From Fomitopsis serialis (taxonomy: Eukaryota; Basidiomycota; Agaricomycetes; Polyporales; Fomitopsidaceae): 64,000 nt of DNA. Of this stretch, positions 36,767 through 48,465 are shown one piece after another. The position numbers were made by a program, and so were the translations under genes. Position 1 is the first letter of the stretch. Every line of letters begins with the position of its first letter. Under the pieces are notes generated by a model. The model was not told where the DNA came from, ran no database searches, and worked only from the letters and a program-made list of their open reading frames with translations. Location: contig NW_025955123.1 of the NCBI RefSeq assembly GCF_022376445.1, positions 1 to 64,000 on the forward strand. Direction: 5' to 3'.

Positions 36767-37800
36767 TCAGAACCTCTGCCAAACGTTGTCAGGCGCATGC
36801 CAGTCAAAGTCAGGGGCTGGCTCCTCCGAGTATCCGGCTTCTCCACGCTCAGGCCTCGCCGCTACTACGCCCAACGGCGTTCCTGTATCCACTACGCTCC
36901 ACTTCGCCTGCATGTACTTGCGAGGAACTCGAAGGTTCCCGGCCAGACATACGGCTGGTCCATGAATTGCAGCTTCATGGAACATGTGGGGGGCTCCGAT
37001 CTCAGGCCCTTGGCGTGGTCACTCACGTAGAGGGTGACACGTACATGGCCGAGCTTGAAGGTAGGAATTTGGCGTAGGGGGAGGTGTAGGACAGGGGTTT
37101 CGTCTTCGAGCATCGATACAGGAAGAACGTTTGTCGTTCAATGTCGTAGAAGTCGAAGCCGGTGTCGCCGAGGCCCATGCGGGGCCACGTCCTCCACGGG
37201 CTCAGCCCCGGAACGTGAGCAGCATCAGGGGCTGCTCCGTAGGAGGAGCTATGAGCATCTCCTTCCTCTTCTCGTCTATCTCGCACAAGAGAGGGATGGA
37301 GATGGGGTCCTCGAGATCCTGAAGAAGTTCCGTACGCGAGTTAGAATTGAGGGGCCACACAGACGTGAGGGACGTACCTTGATAAAGAACAAGGCCTCCA
37401 CCACAGCCACTCTGGGAGCGTCCTCCTCCGGCCCGTAATGCTGCAAGAGTCGGGGGACTCTCCTCCAGTCCTGATAGAACAGCCCAACGGCGCCCAGAAC
37501 ACCCAGCCTCGCATTCTAACAGGCCCGAAAGGCCCGAAGCTGTCGGATCGAATGGCATCTAGGATGGACGTCTGTACCTCCGGTGTGGGCTGCATCCAAG
37601 CTGGGCACCGAACCATGGGACAGCCCGTTCTCTGATGTGTCATACACTTCGCAAATAGGAATATTAGCCAGCTAATACCACTATGCAGATACATGGCACT
37701 CACGTAGTCATATAACTCCCCGATGTTTTTCTTTTCCAGGCATAGGACCGTAACGTGTGTAAGACTGGATCCGTGAGGGCATTGCCTAGTCCCGTGTTCC
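36767..37800 (-). CDS. Hypothetical protein, second tandem paralogue (frame-broken)
   Basis: Motifs parallel the downstream neighbour: CLEKKNIGELYDY, a central exon with QHYGPEEDAPRVAVVEALFF, then LPLRQIPTFKLGHVRVTLYV, CSMKLQFMDQPYVWPGTFEF and finally PRKYMQAKWSVVDTGTPLG. The last two phrases lie in different frames, so a one-base change (or sequence error) near 36,925 separates the final ~50 residues from the rest. Upstream exons beyond 37,800 were not identified. Function unknown. Confidence 0.45.
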
Positions 37801-38049
37801 ACTATCTGCGGATAGGACGGCAGGCCGTTCTGTGAGATGATGTTGAGAAGGCGGGGTCGATGCGGGAGACGGCCATGATAAAGCTTGAGATGTCCGGTCG
37901 TAGCGGCAGGATGAGTTGAGAGGCGGGTGGGAGTGGTCTGAGGGTGGTTCGAAGATGGTTGAGAGAAGAGCACAGGAGTTACCAAGTGGCCGGAAAGCCA
38001 CACTCAAGCGCTGGTTGAGCGCTTGATCAGGTCTTCATGAAGTGCTCGC

Positions 38050-39070
38050 ACTTGCCGGTACTCGGACTCAGAGTGGGCAAGAATTGTATGTATTGAGCTA
38101 AATGTATTCTAAGATCTGTGCATGTCGACGAGAGGCTGTATCAGGGTGCAACGCAAGCAAAGAAAGGCCGGATGGTTGAGATGATCATCCGGAGTATGAT
38201 GAACCGCCGTGAAGAGCAGCTTACATGCTGTAGTGCCCATAAGAGAGCCGGTAAGGGTCAGCGTCGCCCACCAGGTACTAGCTGACTCTCCAAAACAATG
38301 AGATAATGCTACGGCGTGCATGTGCAGAGGCGTCCTGCATGATGCGGCTGTCGAAGTTCGCAGGCTGCATGCCGTGCAGCGGAGACGCATGAAGGTGGCC
38401 TTGCTGGAGATCCGGTCCGCCGTACAGCGTTCAGAAGCCTGGATGCACTTCAGGATGAGAGCGTCAGTGAAGGCGACAGAATACATAGAATCTCAATCAT
38501 CAGCGCACCTTCTCAATGACGTTCGAGCTGAACTTCTGGACAAACAGCGCTCAGACGTTGCCAGTGAACTGGCGGATGACCGCATTGCTGAAGCGGTGGT
38601 CTGCAGAGTTATCAACTGGTACGCATGGCAGACTGTGCTTCGGTCGAAACAGACTCCAGCCCAAGTTGTAGGTCTGCACTCTGCTGGGGGATGATGGACG
38701 TCAGTCGTGTTTTCCCGGGCTCTATCGGACGTGGACAACTAACTGTGTTCGGGTCGAAGCCCTTCTACGACATGTCAATGCAGCGTGGTTTCGCATAGAC
38801 GTGCAGACCGCAACGGATCTACGACACCACTGCACTATCCTGTACGCCCGCATCGTCCGCGCCTTCCATGAGGTTACGCTAAGAGAGAACGGTCAGCACT
38901 TACAAGTGCATCTCCAGCTACCATTAGAAACACGTACCATCCCATGGGTGTTACGTTCATGTCATGAGGCCTACACACAGCGAGGCCTTCAGAGAGCAGG
39001 TCAAGAGTGAAGATGTCGAAATAGGAGACTTACTGACTCAGCTAGTACGTCAAGGAAAAATGGAAAGCCA
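38050..39070. other. No supported gene; 3' flank of Plavaka
   Basis: The region between the tandem paralogues and the stop codon of the Plavaka transposase. Frames on both strands overlap and match nothing known. The element's terminal inverted repeat should lie here, but I could not pair it with sequence past 42.3 kb. Confidence 0.4.
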
Positions 39071-42000
39071 CTACCATAGCGTCTGGTAGGCGTACATACC
39101 AGCCCAGTTGTTCAGATGGAATCTGGTCGCCTTGTCAAGAACGTTGTCGGAAGACCATTCCCTTGGAGCTGCCCCACCCGGCCCATCCGGAAACGAAGGT
39201 ATCAGCTGGCATGACTGGCGTATCTGAGCCAGCTGTACGATCCTTCCAGGCGGAAGACCATCCGCCCCCGGGGGTGGCTTACTCACAGAGTACATGAGAT
39301 GCCGTGGGTCGGCTGCACCAGGGAAGCGGGTATACCACTCCACGTATGCAAGAGGACCCTGAGGCCACCAGGAAGGTGCCGGACTGCCTCCATGAGATGG
39401 GGAGAGGGTCTTAGGCAGCGTGAAGATGACTTTGACGCGCCCTGCTCTTGTGCCTTTACAGTGGAAATGAGCAACATTATACGCAGGAACTCAAGACACT
39501 AAGTACTCACCTTTGACCCCAGTTGCCTCAGCCTCCTCAGTCTCAAGCACAATGGCGGTATCGAAACGGCTCTTCCTTCCCTGGCGACCGGAAGCAGGCA
39601 CTGACCTGATAGCGTCAACCTCCGGTTTGCCGTCCAGCAGCTCACAAGGGTTGAATTGAACCTTGTGATACACGTCGACGCGATCGAAGGGCAACCAGGC
39701 CCTCGATAGATCGCGTCGAGTGAGTGTAAGTTCAGGCGGCTGCAGGTCATTGATGTATCTTGCAAGAGCGGTGGTAAAGCCAGGTGCGTTGTGCTGCGTC
39801 TGGACCGTAGCGAGATGTTGCGCTGGCGACGGTGGGTGCTTAGCTATCTTGATAGAATGGTCTCCTGGGACCGGTTCGGTGTCCTGTGCGTCCTGAGCGT
39901 TGGAGTCCACTGTCCCGCCATCCACTGATTCCTCTGGGTCCTCTACCTCCTCCTCCTCACAACACTCCTGGAACACTTCGTAAAGGGCCATTTTCTCCCG
40001 CCGGGAGATCCACTTCACCATCTGTGGAAACTCGTCCCTATGGTTGGAGGCTCGCCATGCTTTCTTGGCGAAGTCGATATGGAGTCGCTCGAACAACTCC
40101 GTATTATAGTTGTCTGTCGTCCCGAACTGTCGAATTGACTGGACGTAATGGAGGAGGGAGTGAACCTTGGGGATGTTGAGATCGTCTCGTATCCCCAGCT
40201 CTACCAGGACGTGCTTGTGTTTGTGAAAGGTGTCCAACGCATCCTCAAGATACCTGAGCGTGTCGTCATCGTGCGTAGGGTACTGAGCTATATAGATGAA
40301 ATCAAGCAGCGCTCGAAAGGCCAGGACGACAGAGTTGGGAATCTTCCCTATGAGACAGCCCAGCAGGACGCGGGCCATCTCCTTGCGCTCTTTTCCAGAC
40401 ACTTGAGCAAGGGCGGAGATACCGTTCTTGAAGTGTCGAACGCCGTGCGCAGGCGGGAGACATCGAAGTCGACTGTCCAGCTCTTCCGGACCGATGAGAT
40501 CCTCGCACCAAGTCATGAGGTGCTTGAAAACACCTTGATACAACTGGTGGAGGATGTCAGGCGTGATCGAGAGGTGGATATCGGCATACGGTAGGTCCGC
40601 CCAGAAGGGCTTTCGAACAGTCCCCACGACGTCCCGCTCCATACTGAGAGCCTCAGAAGCCGCTGCACTGCGCCCGTTCAGAGACGACTCTTCGATGATG
40701 CTCTCCGTCAGCTCAGGAGTGCGTGGGTCCGCCGCCACACGGTCCCCCAGTTTGTCAGCGGGACACTGACACTTGGGGCATGTTCCGTATTTTGAACAGG
40801 CCACCAGACCCTGTTCCGGGTAGTCAGCGACATAAGACGCTAGGATGGGGTGTACCCGACGAACAGCGCCATCGCCGCCGGTCACTTCAAAGCCCTCAAC
40901 ACCGGCGCGGACGAGGGGCTTGAGGATGATGCGCATAGCCGCATGGAAAAGCTGGTGGGTCCGCGATTTGTGTTCTCGCTTGGTCATGTTCTTCTTACTG
41001 ATCTTGGTAACCGGGAGATAGCCTAGCAGAATGCAGGCATGCTCGGAGGGTTTGCGACGGAGCGCACGAGGAATGTTACCTAGGGTCAGGTACACCGGGT
41101 ACGCACACTTGTTACCCGAAAACTGGGTGAGCTGGGTCTTGTCCGTGGATATAATCACAGGCGCGACCGCAGCACCCCCTGGCAGTAATTGCTACATACC
41201 CAGGATGTCAGAGATCAACAAGGTAGGTGGGAAAACTGATGCTTACCTGGACAGCATTCCACCAAAGACCAGTCCACATTTCGGTGAATATCCTGCGTGT
41301 TTTGGAACGGTCGGCGAAGACACGCCTCGGGCGGTACACGATCTGCTTAGCATATGATGGGTTACCTAGGAGGGCCTGTATAGCCTCGAGAATGTCCCGG
41401 TATCGTATAATGTGTTCCTCGTCTGGCCGGTCACGGAACGTCAAGGTCGTCATCTTCCATGTCGCCCTATCAGGAATACTGTCTACTTTCATGAAGAGTT
41501 GCCTGACGTCCTTGAAGGTTAGCCCCAGCTTTTCAACCACCTGTGAGCCAGCCACGTAAATGGTGAGCTCTTGCAGTGCCTATGAATAGAGAAACCTACC
41601 CCCGGTATGCGCAGGAACCGATTTAGAGAATTCTGGCCGACATCCTCACGAACTGCCCACATGGCCACCTGCCAGTCAAGTTCGGACGCGAACGGCCTCC
41701 ACTTCTGGTTGAGGTCTCCCTTGTCCGGTGGCTCGTCTTCACCGTCTACGTCCATGGCATCGCTGTCGTCCTCATTTTTCCCAAAGTAAGCCTTCCACGT
41801 CTCGACAATTGTCTCCTCCATCCGTACGACCATGCCGGCGAGCTTGTTTTCCTCCTCCACTCTGGTGTCTTCGTCATCGTCCAAGGCAGGGACGGGAACA
41901 CCGGGCAAAGCGGGGGCCCCAGCCCTCTGGGACGTAGAGGACGAGGCCTCTCCTTCGTTTTCCACATGAAAGTTTGCATGGGAAGGGGGAAGTACGAACC

Positions 42001-42292
42001 GAAACAGGTCCCGAGTCTCCATGACATCTTGGAAAGTGGTTGGTTCGTCGTCAATGTCCATGTCCGCAGACTGTGACGCCCGGATCGCCTCCTCTCTAAC
42101 GATTGTGCTGAAGTCACCCACACCGATGTCCTTGTTTTTCCCCTTATTGTACCAGCGGCACGATTTGGCGGTGGACAGGTGGGACAAGAGCCCTTGCGGG
42201 GTGTCCAAGAGCTTGTCGCAGGCCGGACACGTTCGGTCTTCCAGATCGCAAGTGCGGACGTGAGGGACCGCCCTTTCCTTGGCTCTTCCCAT
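39071..42292 (-). CDS. Plavaka-type transposase, intact
   Basis: Four exons (42,292-41,600; 41,579-41,247; 41,191-39,511; 39,453-39,071) join in phase to 1,029 residues without a stop. The N-terminus has a C2H2/C2HC-like finger (CPACDKLLDTPQGLLSHLST with downstream Cys), then an acidic linker with DAMDVDGEDEPPD. The transposase core follows: QIVYRPRRVFADRS, MWTGLWWNAVQ, LTQFSGNKCAYPVYLTLGNI, PRALRRKPSEHACILLGY, a Cys pair (TCPKCQCP), DILHQLYQGVFKHLMTW, TDNYNTELFERLHIDFAKK and AYQTLW at the end. Plavaka elements are DNA transposons expanded in mushrooms; the protein is expected to cut and paste its element in the nucleus. It is the likely source of activity for the truncated copy at 18-20.7 kb. 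Exact element ends were not found. Confidence 0.92.
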
Positions 42293-42299
42293 CGTGTAT

Positions 42300-43090
42300 C
42301 GTTAATTCTGGAGTGCTCCACCGTCATTAGCATTCTCCGCGTTGAGGTAGAATAAATGCTTTCGCACCTGCAGTCGAGAGAGTCAAACGCGTAGTGTTGG
42401 AGAAATTCGGGAGGTAGCTCAAACACTTGAAGAGTTGCTTCAAGGCGCCTGGGCGGCGCTCACCAGTCTATTCAATTGCTCATGAGGTAAATGTCTTAGG
42501 CTCACATGACAGTGGACTCACACGCATCATGCAATCATTTCTTTCCGTGTTTCACGCCTTCACTCTTGAGCGCTGTTGGTCGTGCAACCGTGTCTACACC
42601 GGTGAGTTGGAGCTTTTGCTGTTCCATGACCCGCTCACCTGTGCCATGGTTGTATATGCATGCTGTTCACGTCCTATATGACATGGTAAAGCTTGATAAC
42701 ATTCTCTGTCACCCCTGTGGTATATACAGATCGAGGTACGGAGTACTGTGATCATGATATATACTAACTTCATCAGTATATAGGCGGTATATTGGCTCTC
42801 CTGTAGGCTGCCACCGTCTCTGCTTACCTCAGCGTGCATCCTTCCTAAATTGGGCCAACTATCCGGCGGCAAACTGCTCGCGTGGCTGGACAGAGCGTGT
42901 CCGCTCGCGTGGCCGGACAGAGCGTGTCCGCTCACGTGGCCTCTGGCAGGCGCCATAAACGGGCAGTAGCCCTAACGAAAGCTGTATGCGTGTGCATAGT
43001 TGACTGTTCCAGAAAGGTGAGCGTTCTCTCTTCCAAGGGCGTGTAGTACATTTTGACACCCGCATTCAGGGAGAAGACGCTGCTGTACCC
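42300..43090. other. Intergenic, 5' side of the Plavaka gene
   Basis: No gene is supported. The stretch should contain the transposase promoter and one terminus of the element. A 27 bp tandem repeat lies inside it. Confidence 0.45.
42877..42945. repeat. 27 bp tandem repeat, about 2.5 copies
   Basis: Unit CTCGCGTGGCYGGACAGAGC followed by GTGTCCG. Each unit contains the inverted words GGACA and TGTCC, so it can form a small hairpin. Confidence 0.85.
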
Positions 43091-43094
43091 GCAC

Positions 43095-44830
43095 TCACAA
43101 CAAACCCGACATGGTATCTGGACACGGGATATGGTACGGGATATCTAATAATATATTTTGAATATCCCGTTCGGGGATATTGTGATTGGGGATAAGGAAA
43201 GTCTGGATACTTAAAGTATCCCGGAATGGGTTACTTTGAGTTTCCCCCATACAGTATCGCAGGCCGGGATATGGTGAGGCATGTTTAAAATATCTCTGGC
43301 CACCGTGACAATGATGTCCATTTCCGTCTAACCATTGCCCATACCCACGTTGCCTGTTTTCATTATCGAGTGGCACGCGTAGTCACGGACATGTGACGCC
43401 GCAGGCCCGAGCCATTACTTACCGGAAAAGGCAACTGTGGCTCCCGCTGCCGCCGCGGCGAACGGCAGTACTTATGGTGTCGTGTCGCGGTATGGTGCGT
43501 CGCGGTTCGGTGTGTCGCGGCGCGTCGCGTCGTGTCATGTCACGGTACGGCGTGTCATGTCATGGCATGGCACGGTACGGTGTGGCGTGGCATGTCACGG
43601 TACGGCGTGTCATGGCACGGCATGGCACGGCATGGCACGGCGTGGCGTGTCATGGCACGGCACGGTACGGTATGGCACGGTACGGCGTGTCATGGCACGG
43701 TACGGCGTGTCATGGCACGGTACGGCGCGTCATGGCATGGCACGGTACGGCGCGTCATGGCATGGCACGGTACGGCGTGTCATGGCATGGCACGGCGCGT
43801 CGTGTCACGGTATGGCACCGTGCGACGCGTCATGTCACGGTATGGCATGGCACGGCACGGCGCGGTACAGTACGGCGTCACGGTGCCGTGTCATGGCATG
43901 GTATGGTACGATATACTTCGCTCATGTCATTTTATTACAATCATGTTGTTCTTGCATTGTACTACGGCAGCCTGAGTTGAATAGGTTAATGTATGTAGGG
44001 TACAATATACTTCACAAGTCGCGAGAGGAGTGGCCTGACATAAGCACCATGCACCATGACACGGCACCGTGACACCGTACTGTACCGCGCCGTGCCGTGC
44101 CATGCCATACCGTGACATGACGCGTCGCGCGGTGCCATACCGTGACACGACGCGCCGTGCCATGCCATGACACGCCGTACCGTGCCATGCCATGACGCGC
44201 CGTACCGTGCCATGACACGCCGTACCGTGCCATGACACGCCGTACTGTGCCATACCGTACCGTGCCGTGCCATGACACGCCACGCCGTGCCATGCCGTGC
44301 CATGCCGTGCCATGACACGCCGTACCGTGACATGCCACGCCACACCGTACCGTGCCATGCCATGACATGACACGCCGTACCGTGACATGACACGACGCGA
44401 CGCGCCGCGACACACCGAACCGCGACGCACCATACCGCGACACGACACCATAAGTACTGCCGTTCGCCGCGGCGGCAGCGGGAGCCACAGTTGCCTTTTC
44501 TGGTAAGTAATGGCTCGGGCCTGCGGCGTCACATGTCCGTGACTACGCGTGCCACTCGACAATGAAAACAGGCAACGTGGGTATGGGCAATGGTTAGACG
44601 GAAATGGACATCATTGTCACGGTGGCCAGAGATATTTTAAACATGCCTCACCATATCCCGGCCTGCGATACTGTATGGGGGAAACTCAAAGTAACCCATT
44701 CCGGGATACTTTAAGTATCCAGACTTTCCTTATCCCCAATCACAATATCCCCGAACGGGATATTCAAAATATATTATTAGATATCCCGTACCATATCCCG
44801 TGTCCAGATACCATGTCGGGTTTGTTGTGA
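43095..44830. mobile_element. 1.74 kb near-perfect palindrome (foldback element)
   Basis: The outer ~290 bp of the two arms are identical mirror images, beginning TCACAACAAACCCGACATGG on the left and ending with its complement on the right. Further in, both arms consist of decamer-like GGCACGG/TACGGCGTGT/CATGG words. The arms (43,095-43,897 and 44,051-44,830) flank a loop of about 150 bp. There is no coding capacity; His/Gly/Met-rich frames across the repeats appear in mirrored copies. No target-site duplication is visible, so it may have arisen by hairpin-type inverted duplication rather than insertion. Confidence 0.85.
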
Positions 44831-45169
44831 CTGGTCTGTGATGGCCATGTTGGGCAGATTCTGCTTATCTCAGCAGTGGCGATCATGACACGGCTCCCCG
44901 TGACCATGTCCCAGCCAGTCCTGTAACCAGGCGGGTATTACAGGTGCGGGCCGGAATGATAGTCTGTCCATCTGGAGGTGGCCGTTCCACAAGTCGTGCA
45001 TGGTGAACGGGTGATAGTCGGAGTAAGTGTTGCCTTAGCTAAGGTTCCCGTCTGGGTTGTGTTTACACGGGTGTTGCAGGGACTTTATCACACACCGCTC
45101 TGAAACCGGGACTCCGATCTTCAACTTGGACTGCTTCAACTTGCTCTGTCACCGAAGTCTGACACCGTC
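44831..45169. promoter_or_regulatory. Probable 5' flank of the 45,170 gene
   Basis: A short stretch between the palindrome and the next start codon. It contains CT-rich segments just before the ATG, as is common in basidiomycete promoters, and no open frame of interest. Confidence 0.3.
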
Positions 45170-46854
45170 ATGTCATGTACTAATCGCTCCCCCTCTCCTT
45201 CCTCCATCCACACCGCCTCCGATGTAGGTTCCGCGCCTCATACGGACAGTTCTGGCGACATAGAGCATCTAGCTCTTCGAACCCCATCCGAACGCTCCTT
45301 TGATGCCGACATCGACACCCACTACTCCCCGAACAATGCCTTCGCAGAGAGGATGCGCCGCGAGAGGTTTGCTGTGCAAGCAGAATCCACCCCTGCTATT
45401 GCAAAGCTACCCCTCTGGCGAGAGGCCTCCCCACATGAGCACGTCGAGGATGACAGGTTTGGCGCCCTCCTTCCCTTGCTTCCTGCGGCAGCAAGCCATC
45501 CCGATTTATTCAAGCGCTTTCTACACAAGATAGAGGTGCTATACGACAACTGGGTTGCCTGCGGTGAGAAGGAATTTGTCGTACAGGTGACGTACTCATT
45601 CCGTCTCTCTCTCAAATGCATTGCTGATGTATTCATGTATCTCCGGTGTTTGACTAGGATATACTGGGGATCAACGAGGAGCAGTATCTCTTGCTACAAC
45701 ACGCATTGGACGAGAGCTGGGACTGGAAAGAGAATGAGGACACGAAGAAACTAGTGGCGTTTCTGCGTAGTATCAAGTGAGTATCAAATGTCCGTCCATA
45801 ACCCGCTGTCACTCACTCCGTCACAGTATGGACTTCTGGAAAGAGGACCATAAAGCGGTTCTCCATGGTCCCACCTTCAGTGAGGACTGCGCCTTCCGCC
45901 TCATCGACCGTATGACGATGGCCTTCAAGCGTATTAGTCAAGTCTACCACTACGACTCCCTGGAGATGGGGAACGATCTGGTCGTCAAAGAAGGCAGGGT
46001 GATCTTCACCCTTCGTGGAAGCGCAGTGATGGCTGTGAAGGGTGGGGATAGCGACGGGATAGAGATGGACGAGAGCGAGCAGAAGAAACGTGCACGTTCC
46101 CCTCTTTTCTTCTGTCTTGTGACGAACACTCGTGCGGAGTTCTTGTACCAGACGCGTAAGGTGAGCCGGTCCTTCAACTGCTTTAGGAGCACCGGTAATC
46201 AATCCTACAGATCGCCTGTGCCTTGGAAGGCCTGCCCCTGCTGCAGGGCTTCGTCATTGCCCATGTAGGGTTGGCGGATGCATCATCCAGTGGTGACATC
46301 CTCTATGATCAGGGCGGACGTCTCCTGGATGACGAGAATCCAACCATGGAGGCCTGTTTGGCTATCTACGGTCGGTCTGACTTCGTCAACTTCATGGAGT
46401 GCACGAGCAACGCCAGGGAGTTGGCGGATTGGGATGTATATGCAGGGCGGAACTTCATGGCGAGTAGTGTTTCCCTGTCTTAGTGCTTCGCTATTTAATA
46501 TTACTTCAATAGCGACTCCTCAGCATGTTCCCCCAACCTGTCACGAAGCCCCCAGGCGGTCAACGCACTGTGGAAGAAATCCTGCACGACATCATGCAGT
46601 CTTACGTGGCGACCTTCTCCGCTGCCTCTGAGGCGTGCAATGAACTGCCGTGGGCGAGTATGTTCCCCGATCACGTTGGGAACGTGTGCAAGCTCGTCAA
46701 CAAGGACGTCTTGAGCTGGGTGGACAGCGTCGTCCTGCACAAGACTGTCCGCTTGGCTCGGAAGCGCATCCACTGCAATGGTTGGCCGTTGATATCGAGC
46801 ATCGTGGGGCCGCATGGACAGAAGGGAGTGCTCCGTAACGCGCTGTTTACCTGA
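45170..46854 (+). CDS. Hypothetical protein, 486 residues
   Basis: Five exons (45,170-45,586; 45,658-45,776; 45,827-46,160; 46,211-46,459; 46,513-46,854) join in phase. The fourth intron works only with a GC donor (GCGAGT); a GT donor three bases later shifts the frame. The N-terminus is Ser/Thr-rich and likely disordered. The remainder looks globular, with phrases ALDESWDWKENEDTKKLVAF, MDFWKEDHKAVLHGPTFS, FLYQTRKIACALEGLPLLQG and a C-terminal KRIHCNGWPLISSIVGPHG. I recognise no family. It is the first of a run of plus-strand genes that includes the TET/JBP-like oxygenase, so a role connected with that locus is possible. Confidence 0.65.
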
Positions 46855-47050
46855 TCTACGATGTATACAGTATACTATACTATGTTCTATTTATTTCATG
46901 ATGCAACGTGTAAGCTTTGATAGGGGGTTTATTGAGTCCTTAGACCGGTTTTCCCACATGAAGTCAAAAGGTGAGAACTCCGGAAGAAGCTATTGAGGAA
47001 GCTCACGGCTCCGGGCGCTTTTGAGACTTTCTTTTCCGGCTCTCCTAGAA

Positions 47051-48315
47051 ATGCCATCAGCCTCAAGATCACCGGCCAGCCGGTACCACGACTGCATCGA
47101 CGAATTTTGGAGTCTCTACATCCAAACTTGGCTACTTCCGATCTTCGCTTTCCACCATTTCCACTGCACGACTGCCATAGCATCATTGGGAAGACATGGG
47201 TCCGGCAGCGCCTTCGTACCAGACAGTACCCTAATGCTGGAATTCGGTTTCACCCAATGTTTGTTCTACATGAGCGAAACGGCACTGTCTCAGGCTAACA
47301 GGCTCAGGGAACTGATGAAAAAGGTGAGTACTCCATAGATTTCAATCCCTATGCTGATCAACGTTCTCAGCTCCAGGTCATGAAGAATAGACATCTCCTA
47401 CCGGCAGGAGGCCTCATCTTTGTGATCGTCAAGGAGTCGACGAAATTCTCCGCCTTGCTCCCCAAATGGGTGGAACTGTATGCCCAAGGACGGAGCCGTG
47501 AGCTCCAGAATTGGGCCATCAGTCTCAGTCGGGGTTCATCTGGTGCTAGCAGGTCTCAAGCACCTATCAGGCTACAGGACGCTGTCGCTTCCTATGGAGA
47601 GATCGCAGACCAGTGGTGGGATCATGCCTCCCCTCCCCTCATGCTAGACGGTCGCACTGTTGTCGGCCAATGCAGGGCTTACGCCTGTATTGCCCTGCCA
47701 CATGAGTACGACAAGTTCGATCTTGCGGTTGCAGGCAATTGGCGTTTTCAGACTGTACTGGAGAGATTTACCTCCATTGTAGGTTTATCTGCATCGCTTT
47801 GAATGACTAATCTAACATCCGTTTGATAGGATATCACTATGCGTCCGCAACTTGCACCGGAGGGGAAGCAGCAAAACTTCCGACGCTTTGAAAGTTCTGT
47901 ACGATCCATGGCCACCATCACGGCCAAGATCTGCAGCCTTCTCAAATCCACTGAGGATGGTCGTGCAATCTGCCATACGTTCCTCGGTTTCTCAGAGGAA
48001 ACAAACGAGGTCATCCTACAGTTTGCGAAGCGTCACATCCCAGGCTATGGCACTTCATACCTCGATCTCACTCACGACCCAGACACCCAGCTCGTCCAAA
48101 CCATGTCCGTCTATGCAGGACAACAACCTCCTTCCCTGATCGACTTCTTGGGCACGTTGAGCCCAGAATTGATCACTTATTCCCAATCGCTGGCAATGTC
48201 CAGACTTCGAGGACGCTTCAGCAAATCGGCGACCAGGGCTACTGAGAGGGCAGCACAGGGACAGGGTGAGAGAAGTCGAGAGAAGTCGGTGAAAAACAGC
48301 AAGCGTAACGGCTAG
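47051..48315 (+). CDS. Hypothetical protein, about 388 residues
   Basis: Three exons (47,051-47,323; 47,371-47,778; 47,830-48,315) join in phase. The chosen Met follows an acceptor-like CTCCTAG, so an additional 5' exon (for example from about 46,900) is possible. Visible phrases are LLPAGGLIFVIVKESTKFSA, LPHEYDKFDLAVAGNWRFQT and LTHDPDTQLVQTMSVYAGQQ; the last ~45 residues are Arg/Ser/Lys-rich and may be a nuclear localisation tail. No domain is recognised. It lies between two genes of the same strand with short gaps. Confidence 0.55.
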
Positions 48316-48465
48316 AGGACGGACTATGCAGTAGATAGGTAACGTAGTATGTATCTGTACCATTTTGCATTGTATATTTCAGTGGAGTGTCCCTGACCGA
48401 GTTGTGGGCGCCAACAGGGCGCTTCCATACGAATACGACACGCGTGCAACGCTCTTCCCAATCTC

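Noticed and set aside
38320..38694. Plus-strand 124-codon open frame near the Plavaka 3' end
   Set aside because: No recognisable domain, overlapped by an equally long minus-strand frame, no supporting splice sites.
43393..44562. Long His/Gly/Met/Arg-rich open frames in several frames on both strands
   Set aside because: They arise from decamer repeats in the palindrome and occur in mirrored copies; no start context, domain or intron structure.
43095..44830. LTR retrotransposon or provirus
   Set aside because: Arms are inverted, not direct; no reverse transcriptase, integrase or primer-binding site.
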